A stretch of DNA of 12,979 nucleotides from an uncultured Bacilli bacterium (GCA_934141575.1 CAKPCJ010000031.1:1-12979), one strand, 5' to 3'. Numbered from the stretch's first letter, positions 1 to 7,060 are shown. Numbers and translations are program-made. The notes: generated by a model from the sequence alone, not told the origin.

Positions 1-1
1 G

Positions 2-74
2 TGTCCCCTTAGGGATTCGAACCCTAGACCCACTGATTAAGAGTCAGTTGCTCTACCAACTGAGCTAAGGAGAC
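2..74 (-). tRNA. tRNA-Lys (anticodon CTT)
   Basis: The minus strand folds into a full 73-nt cloverleaf. The acceptor stem is GTCTCCT/AGGGGAC with one T-G pair, the D arm GCTC/GAGC, the anticodon stem ACTGA/TCAGT with loop CTCTTAA, and the T arm TAGGG-TTCGAAT-CCCTA. The loop places CTT at positions 34-36, which reads AAG (lysine). The discriminator base is A at position 2. One further C lies at position 1; whether CCA is encoded cannot be seen because the window ends. It is transcribed away from ldh. Confidence 0.96.
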
Positions 75-94
75 AAAATATCAATACAAGATGT

Positions 95-122
95 ATTATA
101 GCATATTTTTTTAAAATTTCAA
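95..122 (-). promoter_or_regulatory. promoter of the tRNA-Lys gene
   Basis: On the minus strand TTGAAA (122-117) is followed after 16 nt by TATAAT (100-95). A TG at 103-102 makes an extended -10. Transcription would start near position 88, leaving a leader of about 14 nt before the mature tRNA 5' end at 74. This fits a sigma-A promoter for a stable RNA. Confidence 0.7.
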
Positions 123-150
123 TCATTATTTTAAAATTATTTTAAATATA

Positions 151-179
151 TTGTTATTAGTCTAATTTTATTGTATCCT
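151..179 (+). promoter_or_regulatory. possible weak promoter of ldh
   Basis: TTGTTA (151-156) and TATCCT (174-179) are 17 nt apart, each matching four of six consensus bases. The start would fall close to position 186, giving a very short leader before the GAGGAGG site at 189-195. The match is weak. It is listed because ldh must be transcribed from this 127-bp divergent gap or from further within it. Confidence 0.28.
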
Positions 180-201
180 TAATAGTATGAGGAGGAATTA
201 A

Positions 202-1107
202 ATGAATAATAAAGTTGTTATAATTGGTTGTGGAAATGTTGGAATGAGTTATGCATATTCTATTGTAAATCAAAGGACAAATGTACAAGAATTGGTATTA
301 ATAGACTTGAATATGGAAAAGGTTAAAGGCGAAGCTATGGATTTAAATCATTGTCTTGCATTTGGACCTTCAAAACTTACTATTAAAGCTGGAAATTACT
401 CAGATTGTAAAAATGCTTCAATAGTCTGTATTGCTGCTGGTGCTAATCAAAATCCGGGCGAAACAAGAATGGATTTAATTCATAAAAATAGCAAAATATT
501 TAATTCTATAGTAAGTGAGGTTATGAAAAATGGGTTTAATGGAATATTCCTTGTAGCTACTAACCCACTTGATGTTATGACATATATAACATGGAAGGCT
601 TCTGGATTACCTGTAAATAAAGTAATTGGTTCTGGAACAAGCTTGGATACTTCAAGACTAAGATATATACTTAGTGAGAAACTTAGTGTTAATCCTAAAA
701 ATATTCACGCTTACGTAATTGGAGAACATGGTGACTCTGAATTTGTGCCATGGAGTTTAACTAATGTAGGTGTTGAAAAAATAACAAATTATTTATCTGA
801 TAATGAATTAAATGAAATATATGTCAATGTAAGAGATGCTGCATATGAAATAATTAATAGAAAAGGTGCTACTTATTATGGAATTGGTATGTGTCTTACT
901 AGAATTACAAATGCTATATTGGGTGATGAAAATACAATTATTACTGTTTCGTCTTATAATGATCAAAACGAAATATATATTGGACAGCCTTCAGTTATCA
1001 ACAAAAATGGTATAGAACGTGTCATTGATTTATCACTAAATGATGAAGAAAAAGGAAAATTTAATAATTCTGTCAATATAATTAAAAACGCTATTAGAGA
1101 ACTCTAA
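202..1107 (+). CDS. ldh: L-lactate dehydrogenase, probably FBP-activated
   Basis: A cytosolic NAD-dependent enzyme that reduces pyruvate to L-lactate and regenerates NAD+ in fermentation. The 301 residues are close to the usual 310-320. Visible are the Rossmann loop GCGNVG (9-14), Asp35 for NAD binding, Gln83 in GANQNPGETR (the residue separating lactate from malate dehydrogenases, where the latter have Arg), Arg89 on the mobile loop, Asp149 and Arg152 in LDTSR, and catalytic His176 in GEHGDSE. Arg154 and His169 match the pair (Arg173, His188 in the standard numbering) that binds fructose 1,6-bisphosphate in allosteric bacterial enzymes, so allosteric activation is inferred. The ATG at 202 has a strong GAGGAGG site 6 nt upstream. 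The gene is monocistronic by its own terminator. Malate dehydrogenase is unlikely because of Gln83. Confidence 0.95.
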   Translation: MNNKVVIIGCGNVGMSYAYSIVNQRTNVQELVLIDLNMEKVKGEAMDLNHCLAFGPSKLTIKAGNYSDCKNASIVCIAAGANQNPGETRMDLIHKNSKIFNSIVSEVMKNGFNGIFLVATNPLDVMTYITWKASGLPVNKVIGSGTSLDTSRLRYILSEKLSVNPKNIHAYVIGEHGDSEFVPWSLTNVGVEKITNYLSDNELNEIYVNVRDAAYEIINRKGATYYGIGMCLTRITNAILGDENTIITVSSYNDQNEIYIGQPSVINKNGIERVIDLSLNDEEKGKFNNSVNIIKNAIREL

Positions 1108-1115
1108 TAGTTTTT
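1091..1115 (+). terminator. intrinsic terminator of ldh overlapping its stop codon
   Basis: CTATTAGAG (1091-1099) and CTCTAATAG (1102-1110) are perfectly complementary, giving an 8-bp stem with a GAAC loop once the innermost G-C pair opens. Five T residues follow directly (1111-1115), and an A run at 1084-1088 can extend pairing. The stop codon TAA at 1105-1107 lies inside the 3' arm, so the last codons of ldh form part of the terminator. Confidence 0.75.
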
Positions 1116-1116
1116 C

Positions 1117-1145
1117 TTTACAATATTTAAAAGTAATGTTATAAT
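1117..1145 (+). promoter_or_regulatory. strong sigma-A promoter with extended -10
   Basis: TTTACA (1117-1122) matches five of six -35 bases. After exactly 17 nt comes a perfect TATAAT (1140-1145), preceded by TG at 1137-1138 (extended -10). It starts right after the T tract of the ldh terminator and would give a leader of roughly 20 nt before the first gene of the unknown pair. It is the best promoter in the window. Confidence 0.85.
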
Positions 1146-1173
1146 ATAGCCTAATTTCAAAGGGGGGTTTTTG

Positions 1174-2244
1174 ATGAAAAGCTATGAAGAAATTCTAAGG
1201 CATATAAATTCTATTATAGAATCTTATGATTTTATTGATATAGGCGAAATAATTGAACTATTAGACAATTCTGATTTAAATTATACTGAAAAGTTAGAAT
1301 TAATGAAATTAGTTTACTCTAATAATTACAAAGTAATTAAAGATTATGAGAGAGAGAATAAACTTCTATCAGAACCTGGTAACTTTAAAGTAAAAAAGAA
1401 GAATTATAACTTTTTATTTCCTATAGATGAAAAGAAAGAAGAAGGAGATATATTACCTTTACAAAAACATATAAAAATAGATACAGCTTCTTTTGTTCAA
1501 TCACTTTTATTAATGAATAATTTTGAGGATATAAAAAATTATGTTCAAAGTAATATATCACAATCAGAATATGAAAGTACTTTAAATATAATTATTTCAG
1601 CAATATTGAAAGAAAAAATAGAGCTTACTAAACTAGTTAACGAAGAAAAAATAGAAACTGGGAATACAGATAATAGCCTTGATTCAGATATTTCAAAATT
1701 AAGTTTTCTGTTAGATTCTTTATTTAAAATAAGAAATCAAGATATAAATTCAAATACAAGTACTCCTAAAAATACATTGATTTACTTAACGACTGGTTAT
1801 GGAAATATAAGTATAGAGAATGATTTAAAGGCTATACCTATTGAATTCTATGATTCATTCTATTCATTATTTTTATCTATACAAAATGGTAATTTTAAAA
1901 ATTTCAAGAGAATTGGTACATCAAGTGGAAATTATAAAACTAATATGCTACAGGTTAAAGAAAACTATTCTCGTGTTTTATACGACCAAATTGAACCAGG
2001 AATATACATAATTACTACTATGTTTGTTAAAAAGTTCCAAGTGGCAAAAGATTATCAAAGTAATTTGAAAAATATGGATTCCCTACTTTATAATCAATTA
2101 CCATATATACATAAACAATTAAAAAATAATAGAGAGGAATTTTTAAAAGTTAATCAAAATATAACTAATGCATTATTTGAAAAATTATTATCAAAGGATA
2201 AGGGGGCTAGTATTGATGGAGAAGTTCGTACGAAAATTAAATAA
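1174..2244 (+). CDS. unrecognised protein with a C-terminal RelE/HigB-like region
   Basis: I do not recognise this 356-residue protein as a named family. The ATG at 1174 is chosen over an in-frame TTG at 1171 because AGGGGGG (1161-1167) then lies at 6 nt, not 3. No signal peptide or membrane segment is seen, so it is probably cytosolic. Residues 1-65 and 100-190 look helical and charged, with a polar linker near 160-172 and another at 188-200. Residues about 201-310 follow the order of a RelE/ParE/HigB-type fold: a strand, a helix around PIEFYDSFYSLFLSIQNGNF (222-241), KRIG, then a strand pair around SRVLYDQ (266-272) and GIYIITTMFVKK (276-287), and a helix. That resemblance is by eye, and no catalytic residues can be assigned. 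A helical tail follows. The next gene starts inside its last codons. Confidence is high that it is a gene and low for any function. Confidence 0.85.
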   Translation: MKSYEEILRHINSIIESYDFIDIGEIIELLDNSDLNYTEKLELMKLVYSNNYKVIKDYERENKLLSEPGNFKVKKKNYNFLFPIDEKKEEGDILPLQKHIKIDTASFVQSLLLMNNFEDIKNYVQSNISQSEYESTLNIIISAILKEKIELTKLVNEEKIETGNTDNSLDSDISKLSFLLDSLFKIRNQDINSNTSTPKNTLIYLTTGYGNISIENDLKAIPIEFYDSFYSLFLSIQNGNFKNFKRIGTSSGNYKTNMLQVKENYSRVLYDQIEPGIYIITTMFVKKFQVAKDYQSNLKNMDSLLYNQLPYIHKQLKNNREEFLKVNQNITNALFEKLLSKDKGASIDGEVRTKIK

Positions 2245-4006
2245 TAAGGCCAAAGAAATTAGGGATACACAATTTGAAAATATTGGCAAATTTCACATAC
2301 TTGATGACTTTTTATCAAAAATAACTGGAAATAAAATAGGCTCGACTACAATTACATTTCAAGAGATAATGATGGCTTTTCATATTGGATGTATTGACGA
2401 TGTAACTTATGAGCAATTAATTAATGATATTAGGATTTTAACTCAGCAATTTGGAGAATTTTTTAGTGAATTGACAAAGCATGTTTCAAAAAATATAGAA
2501 GATGATAACTTTTTTGATATATCTAGTATAGATTTTTCAAATTTACATAGTGATAGATATGTTGAAAGTATGAATATGGCACTTATTTTTTCAATTTATT
2601 ATACTTGTAATGTTGATGAAAATGTTATCACGAGAGATCTTGTCGATTATATGGCAGAAAAGACAAATCTTCAAAATAAAATTGCTACTGTTAATAGAAA
2701 GCACTCTGCATATGTTAAAGAGAATAATAGATTTGTCGTTGAGAAACAAAATATTTTAGGAGCAATGCAGAGAGTTATGAATGATATTTTATCTCATTCA
2801 CACAGTAACAAAATGATTTATGCTTCAAATGATTTATTTCAAAAAATAAATGATGATGAACTTCTTTATGAATATTATGCACTTGTTAACAGAATTAATA
2901 ACAATTACTTTGTAGACATTTCTGAAAAAAACATGGAACTTAAAAAGAATAGTTCTGATTATATTAAGTACATTTATAATGAGCTTGGATTTAATATAGA
3001 TGACCTAAATGAAGAATGTCTAAAAGTATTACTTGAACATACACCTATTGACTGCATTGATAAAATTTTGACTTCCTTAAATTCGTCTCCATGTGAATTA
3101 ATTAATGTTAACTCTGTTGATGGTGCGGAAGCTCTTGTAAGTACTGCAAAAATAATAATAAATAATATTATTATCTTGCTTAATCAAGGAACTATAACCA
3201 AAAGTTTTATTATTAAGCATCCTGATATTTTATATTTTGTGAACCGCATTAATCAACTACCAGGAAAATATCCTTCTATATTAAGCAATTATGATAAAAT
3301 TATTGATAATGGTTTTGAGGCAGATAATTCACATTTAGATGAAGCTTTATTAACAGATCCTGATAACTTTAATTCTTCTCTTAAAACATTTGAAGTTTAT
3401 GGATTAGATAAAAGTATACCACTAACATACTCTGTAATAGAGGATAACGATTTTTTTAAGAATGTTGATTTGTTTATAGAATTAGGATTGTACGATTTTA
3501 TTAAACAAAATTTTGGAATTTTAAAACATTCTTCTAAAGATATTGCAATGAGAATATATGTATCAAAATTGATGAAAATAAATATTTTTAATGACTCTGC
3601 AAAACTTTTAGACAGTGTTTCTACTGGAAATAACTTTGTTATTCCAAATAAAATGTTAGAAAATTTTGTATTTACTGATTATAAAAATTTAATGGATAAG
3701 CAGATTTGTAAATATTTAGATAATTTAAATCCAAAAGACGGTATTTATGAAGTATCTCATGAACTTGATGATTTGGAATCAAATTTTAAATTTGATGATA
3801 CTTCTTATGTATTTGGCAGTCATATTATTTCTAGAAAAAAGGTTATAAGGAATTACAATTATTTAAGAAGTCTTTTACCAAATTACGATAGTAAGTATTT
3901 AATAGAAAATTCAATCATTCATAATACGTTTTTATCTTTTGACGAAATAATGGATATTAAATCTAAATTGGATGAAATTAAGGCAATTCAAAAGAAAATT
4001 AAATAA
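2216..4006 (+). CDS. unrecognised large, mostly helical protein
   Basis: Family not recognised. The ATG at 2216 is preferred: AAGGGGG at 2200-2206 sits 9 nt upstream, although the frame is open further up. It overlaps the end of the preceding gene by 29 nt, so the two are co-transcribed and probably translationally coupled. The 596 residues have no signal peptide or clear membrane segment. Residues about 150-192 could form a coiled coil. From about 250 to 460 there are repeated helix pairs with turns such as LGFNIDDL (257-264), IIKHPDILYFV (332-342) and ELGLYDFIKQNFGIL (422-436). These faintly recall helical-repeat proteins such as the mTERF type, but this is only an impression. The protein is rich in Asn, Ile, Lys and Asp, like its neighbours. 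Transcription ends at the hairpin at 4034-4070. Probably a partner of the upstream protein. Confidence 0.85.
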   Translation: MEKFVRKLNNKAKEIRDTQFENIGKFHILDDFLSKITGNKIGSTTITFQEIMMAFHIGCIDDVTYEQLINDIRILTQQFGEFFSELTKHVSKNIEDDNFFDISSIDFSNLHSDRYVESMNMALIFSIYYTCNVDENVITRDLVDYMAEKTNLQNKIATVNRKHSAYVKENNRFVVEKQNILGAMQRVMNDILSHSHSNKMIYASNDLFQKINDDELLYEYYALVNRINNNYFVDISEKNMELKKNSSDYIKYIYNELGFNIDDLNEECLKVLLEHTPIDCIDKILTSLNSSPCELINVNSVDGAEALVSTAKIIINNIIILLNQGTITKSFIIKHPDILYFVNRINQLPGKYPSILSNYDKIIDNGFEADNSHLDEALLTDPDNFNSSLKTFEVYGLDKSIPLTYSVIEDNDFFKNVDLFIELGLYDFIKQNFGILKHSSKDIAMRIYVSKLMKINIFNDSAKLLDSVSTGNNFVIPNKMLENFVFTDYKNLMDKQICKYLDNLNPKDGIYEVSHELDDLESNFKFDDTSYVFGSHIISRKKVIRNYNYLRSLLPNYDSKYLIENSIIHNTFLSFDEIMDIKSKLDEIKAIQKKIK

Positions 4007-4033
4007 ACTATTGATAAAAGTAGACAAAAAAAT

Positions 4034-4070
4034 AAAACCCTGATTCAATCTTATATTGAATTGGGTTTTT
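4034..4070 (+). terminator. intrinsic terminator after the unknown gene pair
   Basis: AAAACCC (4034-4040) plus ATTCAAT (4043-4049) pairs with ATTGAAT (4055-4061) plus GGGTTTT (4063-4069) around a CTTAT loop, with a small internal irregularity at 4041-4042/4062. The T run at 4066-4070 serves the plus strand. The A-rich stretch before it makes it a possible terminator on the minus strand too. It lies inside the IS relic, in the orfB remnant. Confidence 0.8.
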
Positions 4071-4088
4071 ATAGTTTATAGCATAACT
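4035..4088 (-). pseudogene. relic of transposase orfB C terminus
   Basis: The minus strand over this span reads SYAINYKNPIQYKIESGF. It resembles the C-terminal motif of IS3-family OrfB (integrase-like) proteins, of the form H-S-x-L-x-Y-x-T/S-P-x-Q/E-Y. The expected Arg-x-His before it is not kept. The frame runs on over the terminal repeat to a TAG at 4010-4008, so the original stop is probably lost. Confidence 0.5.
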
Positions 4089-4150
4089 TTTTCCCATAAT
4101 TGGTTAAATTTGGATTCTGAAATTCAAGATTAGTACACAAAGTGATTGGT

Positions 4151-4189
4151 TCATGAATTTATTTTATCTTCGTAAGTTAATTTTGGCAT
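4151..4189 (-). pseudogene. relic of transposase orfA start
   Basis: The minus strand from ATG at 4189 reads MPKLTYEDKINS and then TGA (4153-4151). This matches the usual beginning of IS3-family (IS150-like) OrfA helix-turn-helix proteins, of the form M-x-K-L-T-Y-E-D-K-I/L. Everything after the twelfth codon is lost. It lies just downstream of the hairpin at 4192-4228, where such a start is expected in these elements. Confidence 0.55.
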
Positions 4190-4191
4190 AT

Positions 4192-4228
4192 AAAAACCTC
4201 GTTTTTCTTATGTCCAAGAAACGGGGTT
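4192..4228 (-). terminator. intrinsic terminator downstream of ddl
   Basis: On the minus strand AACCCCGTTT (4228-4219) pairs with AAACGAGGTT (4204-4195), with one G-T pair. An inner CTT/AAG pairing is also possible. The hairpin is followed by a T run (complement of the A's at 4192-4196). It lies 51 nt past the ddl stop and is derived from the upstream region of the orfA relic. Confidence 0.75.
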
Positions 4229-4278
4229 CATATCATTTTAACTGTCTACATTTTTTATAACTTTAAAATGCTTTTTCA

Positions 4279-5469
4279 TTATTTTAATTTTGTTTTTAAA
4301 CCTTTGCAGCCTTTTAATCCTGAAAAATTTGAAAGTATGTTTGATTCAAACGAATATGTTTTCTTTTCACTGTTTTTATAGTTCTTAATTGCTAATTGTA
4401 TCATTTCATCTAAAAGTTCAGTGTATGAAACACCAAGACCTTCCCATAGGTAAAATGATAAAGATCCAGGAATTGTGTTTGGTTCATTAATGTATACTTT
4501 ATTTTTCTTTGAATCCACAAGGAAATCAAGTCTGCATAATCCTTGTAATCCTAATACCCTAAATACTTTTAATGCCGTTTCCTCTACCGTTTTCTTTAAT
4601 TTTTCATCCATATTAGCTGGTATTTGTCTTCCGGCAACTGCCATTCCCTTTAGCTTTCCTGTTTTGCCTTTTCTTCCCGAAATATATTTATCTTGATAAG
4701 TTAGAAAAGTATTTTTCGTTGACACTTCTTCTATTTGACTTAGTTTTTGTGAGTCACTGTTACCAAGTACACTTATATTAAATTCTCTAAGATTTTTTAC
4801 TACCTCTTCTATAAGTATTTTAGAATCATACTTTATTGCTTCTTCTATACCTGAAACCAATTTTTCTCTTGTTTCAGCTACAGTAATACCAACTGAAGAG
4901 CCTTGTTTAGCTGGTTTAATGATTACAGGATAACCCATCTTCTCTACTTTTTTTATAATTTCTTCTTTTTCTTTCATATAATCTGTATCATAAAACCACA
5001 TATATTCTGGTACATCTATTCCATTAGCTTTAAATATATCTTTTTGATATACCTTATCTTGTCCAACCACTGATGCATAAATATCACTACCTACAAATGG
5101 AATTCCAATATTAGCTAAATAGCCTTGCAAAGTTCCATCTTCTGCGCCTGCCCCATGTACTATTGGAAATGCGATATCAATTTCATCAATTATTCTTCTA
5201 AATCCTTTTACAGATTGTAATACAAATCTATCACCTTTTTTATATAGTGTTACCTCTTTTGCATATCTTTTTATAACGCTCATATCTTGATAATTTTCAA
5301 TATCCATAAGCATTCTTCCAGTATACATTTTTTTATCTTTAGTTATATATATTGGAACTATATCATATTTATCTTTATTTATACTTGCCATGGCTTGAAC
5401 AGCGGATATTATACTTACTTCATGTTCTACTGTTTCTCCACCAAAAATTACACCTAACTTAATATTCAT
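4279..5469 (-). CDS. ddl: D-alanine--D-alanine ligase
   Basis: A cytosolic ATP-grasp enzyme joining two D-alanines for peptidoglycan precursors. Visible are GGETVEHEVS (10-19, with Glu15), a variant HGAGAEDG loop (105-112), ATP-contacting Lys185 in IIKP, GSSVGI (190-195), LREF (228-231), the omega-loop pair Lys261-Tyr262 in QDKYISG, Arg313 and Asp315 in CRLDF, and the metal ligands Glu329 and Asn331 in NEPNTIPGS. The Lys-Tyr pair is the D-Ala-D-Ala form; D-Ala-D-Lac ligases differ here. At 396 residues it is longer than the usual 305-370: the omega loop carries extra glycine/lysine residues (264-275) and a basic tail follows about residue 366. GTAGGAG (5486-5480) lies 10 nt before the ATG, directly next to the murF stop. 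Last gene of its operon, before the terminator at 4192-4228. Confidence 0.95.
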   Translation of the reverse strand: MNIKLGVIFGGETVEHEVSIISAVQAMASINKDKYDIVPIYITKDKKMYTGRMLMDIENYQDMSVIKRYAKEVTLYKKGDRFVLQSVKGFRRIIDEIDIAFPIVHGAGAEDGTLQGYLANIGIPFVGSDIYASVVGQDKVYQKDIFKANGIDVPEYMWFYDTDYMKEKEEIIKKVEKMGYPVIIKPAKQGSSVGITVAETREKLVSGIEEAIKYDSKILIEEVVKNLREFNISVLGNSDSQKLSQIEEVSTKNTFLTYQDKYISGRKGKTGKLKGMAVAGRQIPANMDEKLKKTVEETALKVFRVLGLQGLCRLDFLVDSKKNKVYINEPNTIPGSLSFYLWEGLGVSYTELLDEMIQLAIKNYKNSEKKTYSFESNILSNFSGLKGCKGLKTKLK

Positions 5470-5488
5470 TACAACTCATCTCCTACAA

Positions 5489-7060
5489 TTATTTAAATAT
5501 ATCCGGCAAATCATTTTCTAACAATACATATGTTTTCTTACCTTTTAATGTATATATTAAACTTAAAGCTTCTTTTTCAGTATTTACAATATGAAGGTGT
5601 TCTATACTGTATTTTTTTTCTTCTATACCTTCTTTTATATAGTTTGTCATATCATTTTTTACTAATATTATTTCATCACAAACGTCGCACATTTGTATTC
5701 CAAATTTTTTATTTACATCATAACTTTCCTTACCTAGTTCTACCATTCCTGGAGTTATTATTATCTTTTTTCCATCCATAAGTTTCAATGTATCGAGAGC
5801 CATTTTTGCACCTATTTCATTTGAGTTATAGGCATCATCCAAAAATGTAATGTCCCCATTTTGTTTAATTTCCAATCTGTGCTCGACTGGTTTTGTCATT
5901 GCTGTTCCATTTATTAGTTCTTGATTAGAAAGTCCTAAGTATTTTCCTAATGCTATGGCCGCTAATATATTGTATATATTAGGTTCACCTAATAATTTAG
6001 TTTCCAAGTGTATTTTTTCTTTTGTATTATTAAATACACAATCAAAACTTGTTCCTGCCATAGAGTATTTAATATTTTCTGCGTATACATCAGCCGTTTT
6101 ATCATAAATTGCTATCCAAATTATTTTTACTTTATTTTTTAAATTATATGATGTTTGAAGTTCATCATCTTTATTAAGTATAGCAACTCCATCACTTGGA
6201 AGCGATTCAATAAGTTCAAACTTTCCTTCTTGTATCTTTTTTTGACTTCCAAAGGTTTCCATATGAGCTTTGCCTATTTTTGTAAGTATTCCATATTTTG
6301 GATGTACAAAATCACATAATGTTTTTATTTCTCCTTTAAAGTATGCCCCCATTTCAGCTATAAATATATCATCAAATTTGTCCAAATAGTTATTTATAGT
6401 TATCATTAGGCCATATGGAGTATTTAAATTTTTGGGCGTTGGTAATGCATTATATTTTACATTTAGTATACTACTTAATATGTTTTTACTGCTTGTTTTA
6501 CCATAACTTCCAGTAATACCTATTATTTGCAAATTTTTCATGGATTTTAGTTTTTTTGTTGCCTTATGTTTGTATGAAAAATAAACGCATTTTTCAACTG
6601 GAAAGTTAATTCTGTTAGCTAATAGTACCGCAAAATATATTATGTAACTACATAAACTTAATATTAAGTAGTATATTCCAATGTGATCTGCATTGAATTT
6701 TGATATCATTATAGTAATTGGTATTAAATACATAATAGTTATTGTTACACACATTCTTTTTATTCTACTTGTTACTACTAGTGGTTTAATAAGTTCTTCT
6801 TTTTTGTATTGGTTATAAATAAGAATTATGTTAATTAGAAATAATAACATAAATACTATAAAATTATATTTAAAATTTATTGCAAACAGCATACCTAGTA
6901 TATCTAATGCCACAAGTGATTTTTTCCAGTTTTTGATGCACCACTTAAAATATCTCATACTCGAGTCATAAACGTTTTGTTGAATATACATGAGTGGTCT
7001 ATTTATTTTAATAATAATATAAATAATCCATGGTATTAATGAAATTAAAAATATATTCAT
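5489..7060 (-). CDS. murF: membrane-anchored MurF-type ligase
   Basis: Probably adds D-Ala-D-Ala to the muramyl tripeptide precursor, an ATP-dependent step. The Mur ligase core runs from about residue 175 to 523: P-loop GITGSYGKTS (181-190), Glu236 in EMGA, GKAHMETFGS (263-272), Lys280 at the place of the carbamylated lysine, GEPNIYNILAA (358-368), HRLE (394-397), DDAYNSN (408-414) and GMVELG (438-443). The DDxYNxN signature is typical of MurF among Mur ligases. Residues 1-150 are not the usual UDP-substrate-binding domain. They hold four or five hydrophobic segments (about 2-18, 48-62, 66-83, 104-121, 127-148), so the enzyme should sit at the inner face of the membrane. The start overlaps the hydrolase stop by one base (TAATG), and GAGG lies 10 nt before it. 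ddl follows after 19 nt, which supports the MurF call. A MurT-like or other specialised ligase is an alternative. Confidence 0.85.
   Translation of the reverse strand: MNIFLISLIPWIIYIIIKINRPLMYIQQNVYDSSMRYFKWCIKNWKKSLVALDILGMLFAINFKYNFIVFMLLFLINIILIYNQYKKEELIKPLVVTSRIKRMCVTITIMYLIPITIMISKFNADHIGIYYLILSLCSYIIYFAVLLANRINFPVEKCVYFSYKHKATKKLKSMKNLQIIGITGSYGKTSSKNILSSILNVKYNALPTPKNLNTPYGLMITINNYLDKFDDIFIAEMGAYFKGEIKTLCDFVHPKYGILTKIGKAHMETFGSQKKIQEGKFELIESLPSDGVAILNKDDELQTSYNLKNKVKIIWIAIYDKTADVYAENIKYSMAGTSFDCVFNNTKEKIHLETKLLGEPNIYNILAAIALGKYLGLSNQELINGTAMTKPVEHRLEIKQNGDITFLDDAYNSNEIGAKMALDTLKLMDGKKIIITPGMVELGKESYDVNKKFGIQMCDVCDEIILVKNDMTNYIKEGIEEKKYSIEHLHIVNTEKEALSLIYTLKGKKTYVLLENDLPDIFK

Larger units (their letters stand above)
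4019..4250 (-). mobile_element. internally deleted relic of an IS3-family element
   Basis: The only gap of note between genes (4007-4278) is largely this element. Its ends are inverted: AGTAGACA (4019-4026) and TGTCTACA (4243-4250), seven of eight bases matching, with looser similarity further in (an A/T run followed by ACCC on both sides). Read on the minus strand, the left side has an orfA-like start (4189) behind a hairpin, and the right side has an orfB-like C terminus (4035-4088), in the same orientation and correct order. Nearly all transposase coding sequence is missing. No target duplication is evident in the flanks (AAA against TTT), so the insertion is old or rearranged. The assignment rests on remembered family patterns. 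Confidence 0.6.

Noticed and set aside
202..1107. Malate dehydrogenase for the first gene
   Set aside because: Gln83 in GANQNPGETR is the lactate dehydrogenase form; malate enzymes have Arg there.
1171..1173. TTG as start codon of the first unknown gene
   Set aside because: It leaves only 3 nt to the AGGGGGG site; the ATG directly after it has a normal 6-nt spacing.
2168..2215. Earlier start giving 16 more residues to the second unknown protein
   Set aside because: No ribosome binding site precedes it, and it lies deep in the upstream gene; the ATG at 2216 has AAGGGGG at 9 nt.
4475..4696. Open frame on the plus strand within ddl, and similar frames at 5530-5781, 7136-7333, 10121-10318, 11369-11599 and 12302-12529
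   Set aside because: All lie antisense to well-supported genes, have no good start context and encode compositionally biased, unrecognisable peptides.
4279..5469. Vancomycin-resistance type D-Ala-D-Lac ligase (van cluster with ldh nearby)
   Set aside because: The omega loop has the Lys-Tyr pair of D-Ala-D-Ala ligases, no vanH or vanX is present, and the lactate dehydrogenase is of the L-type and distant.
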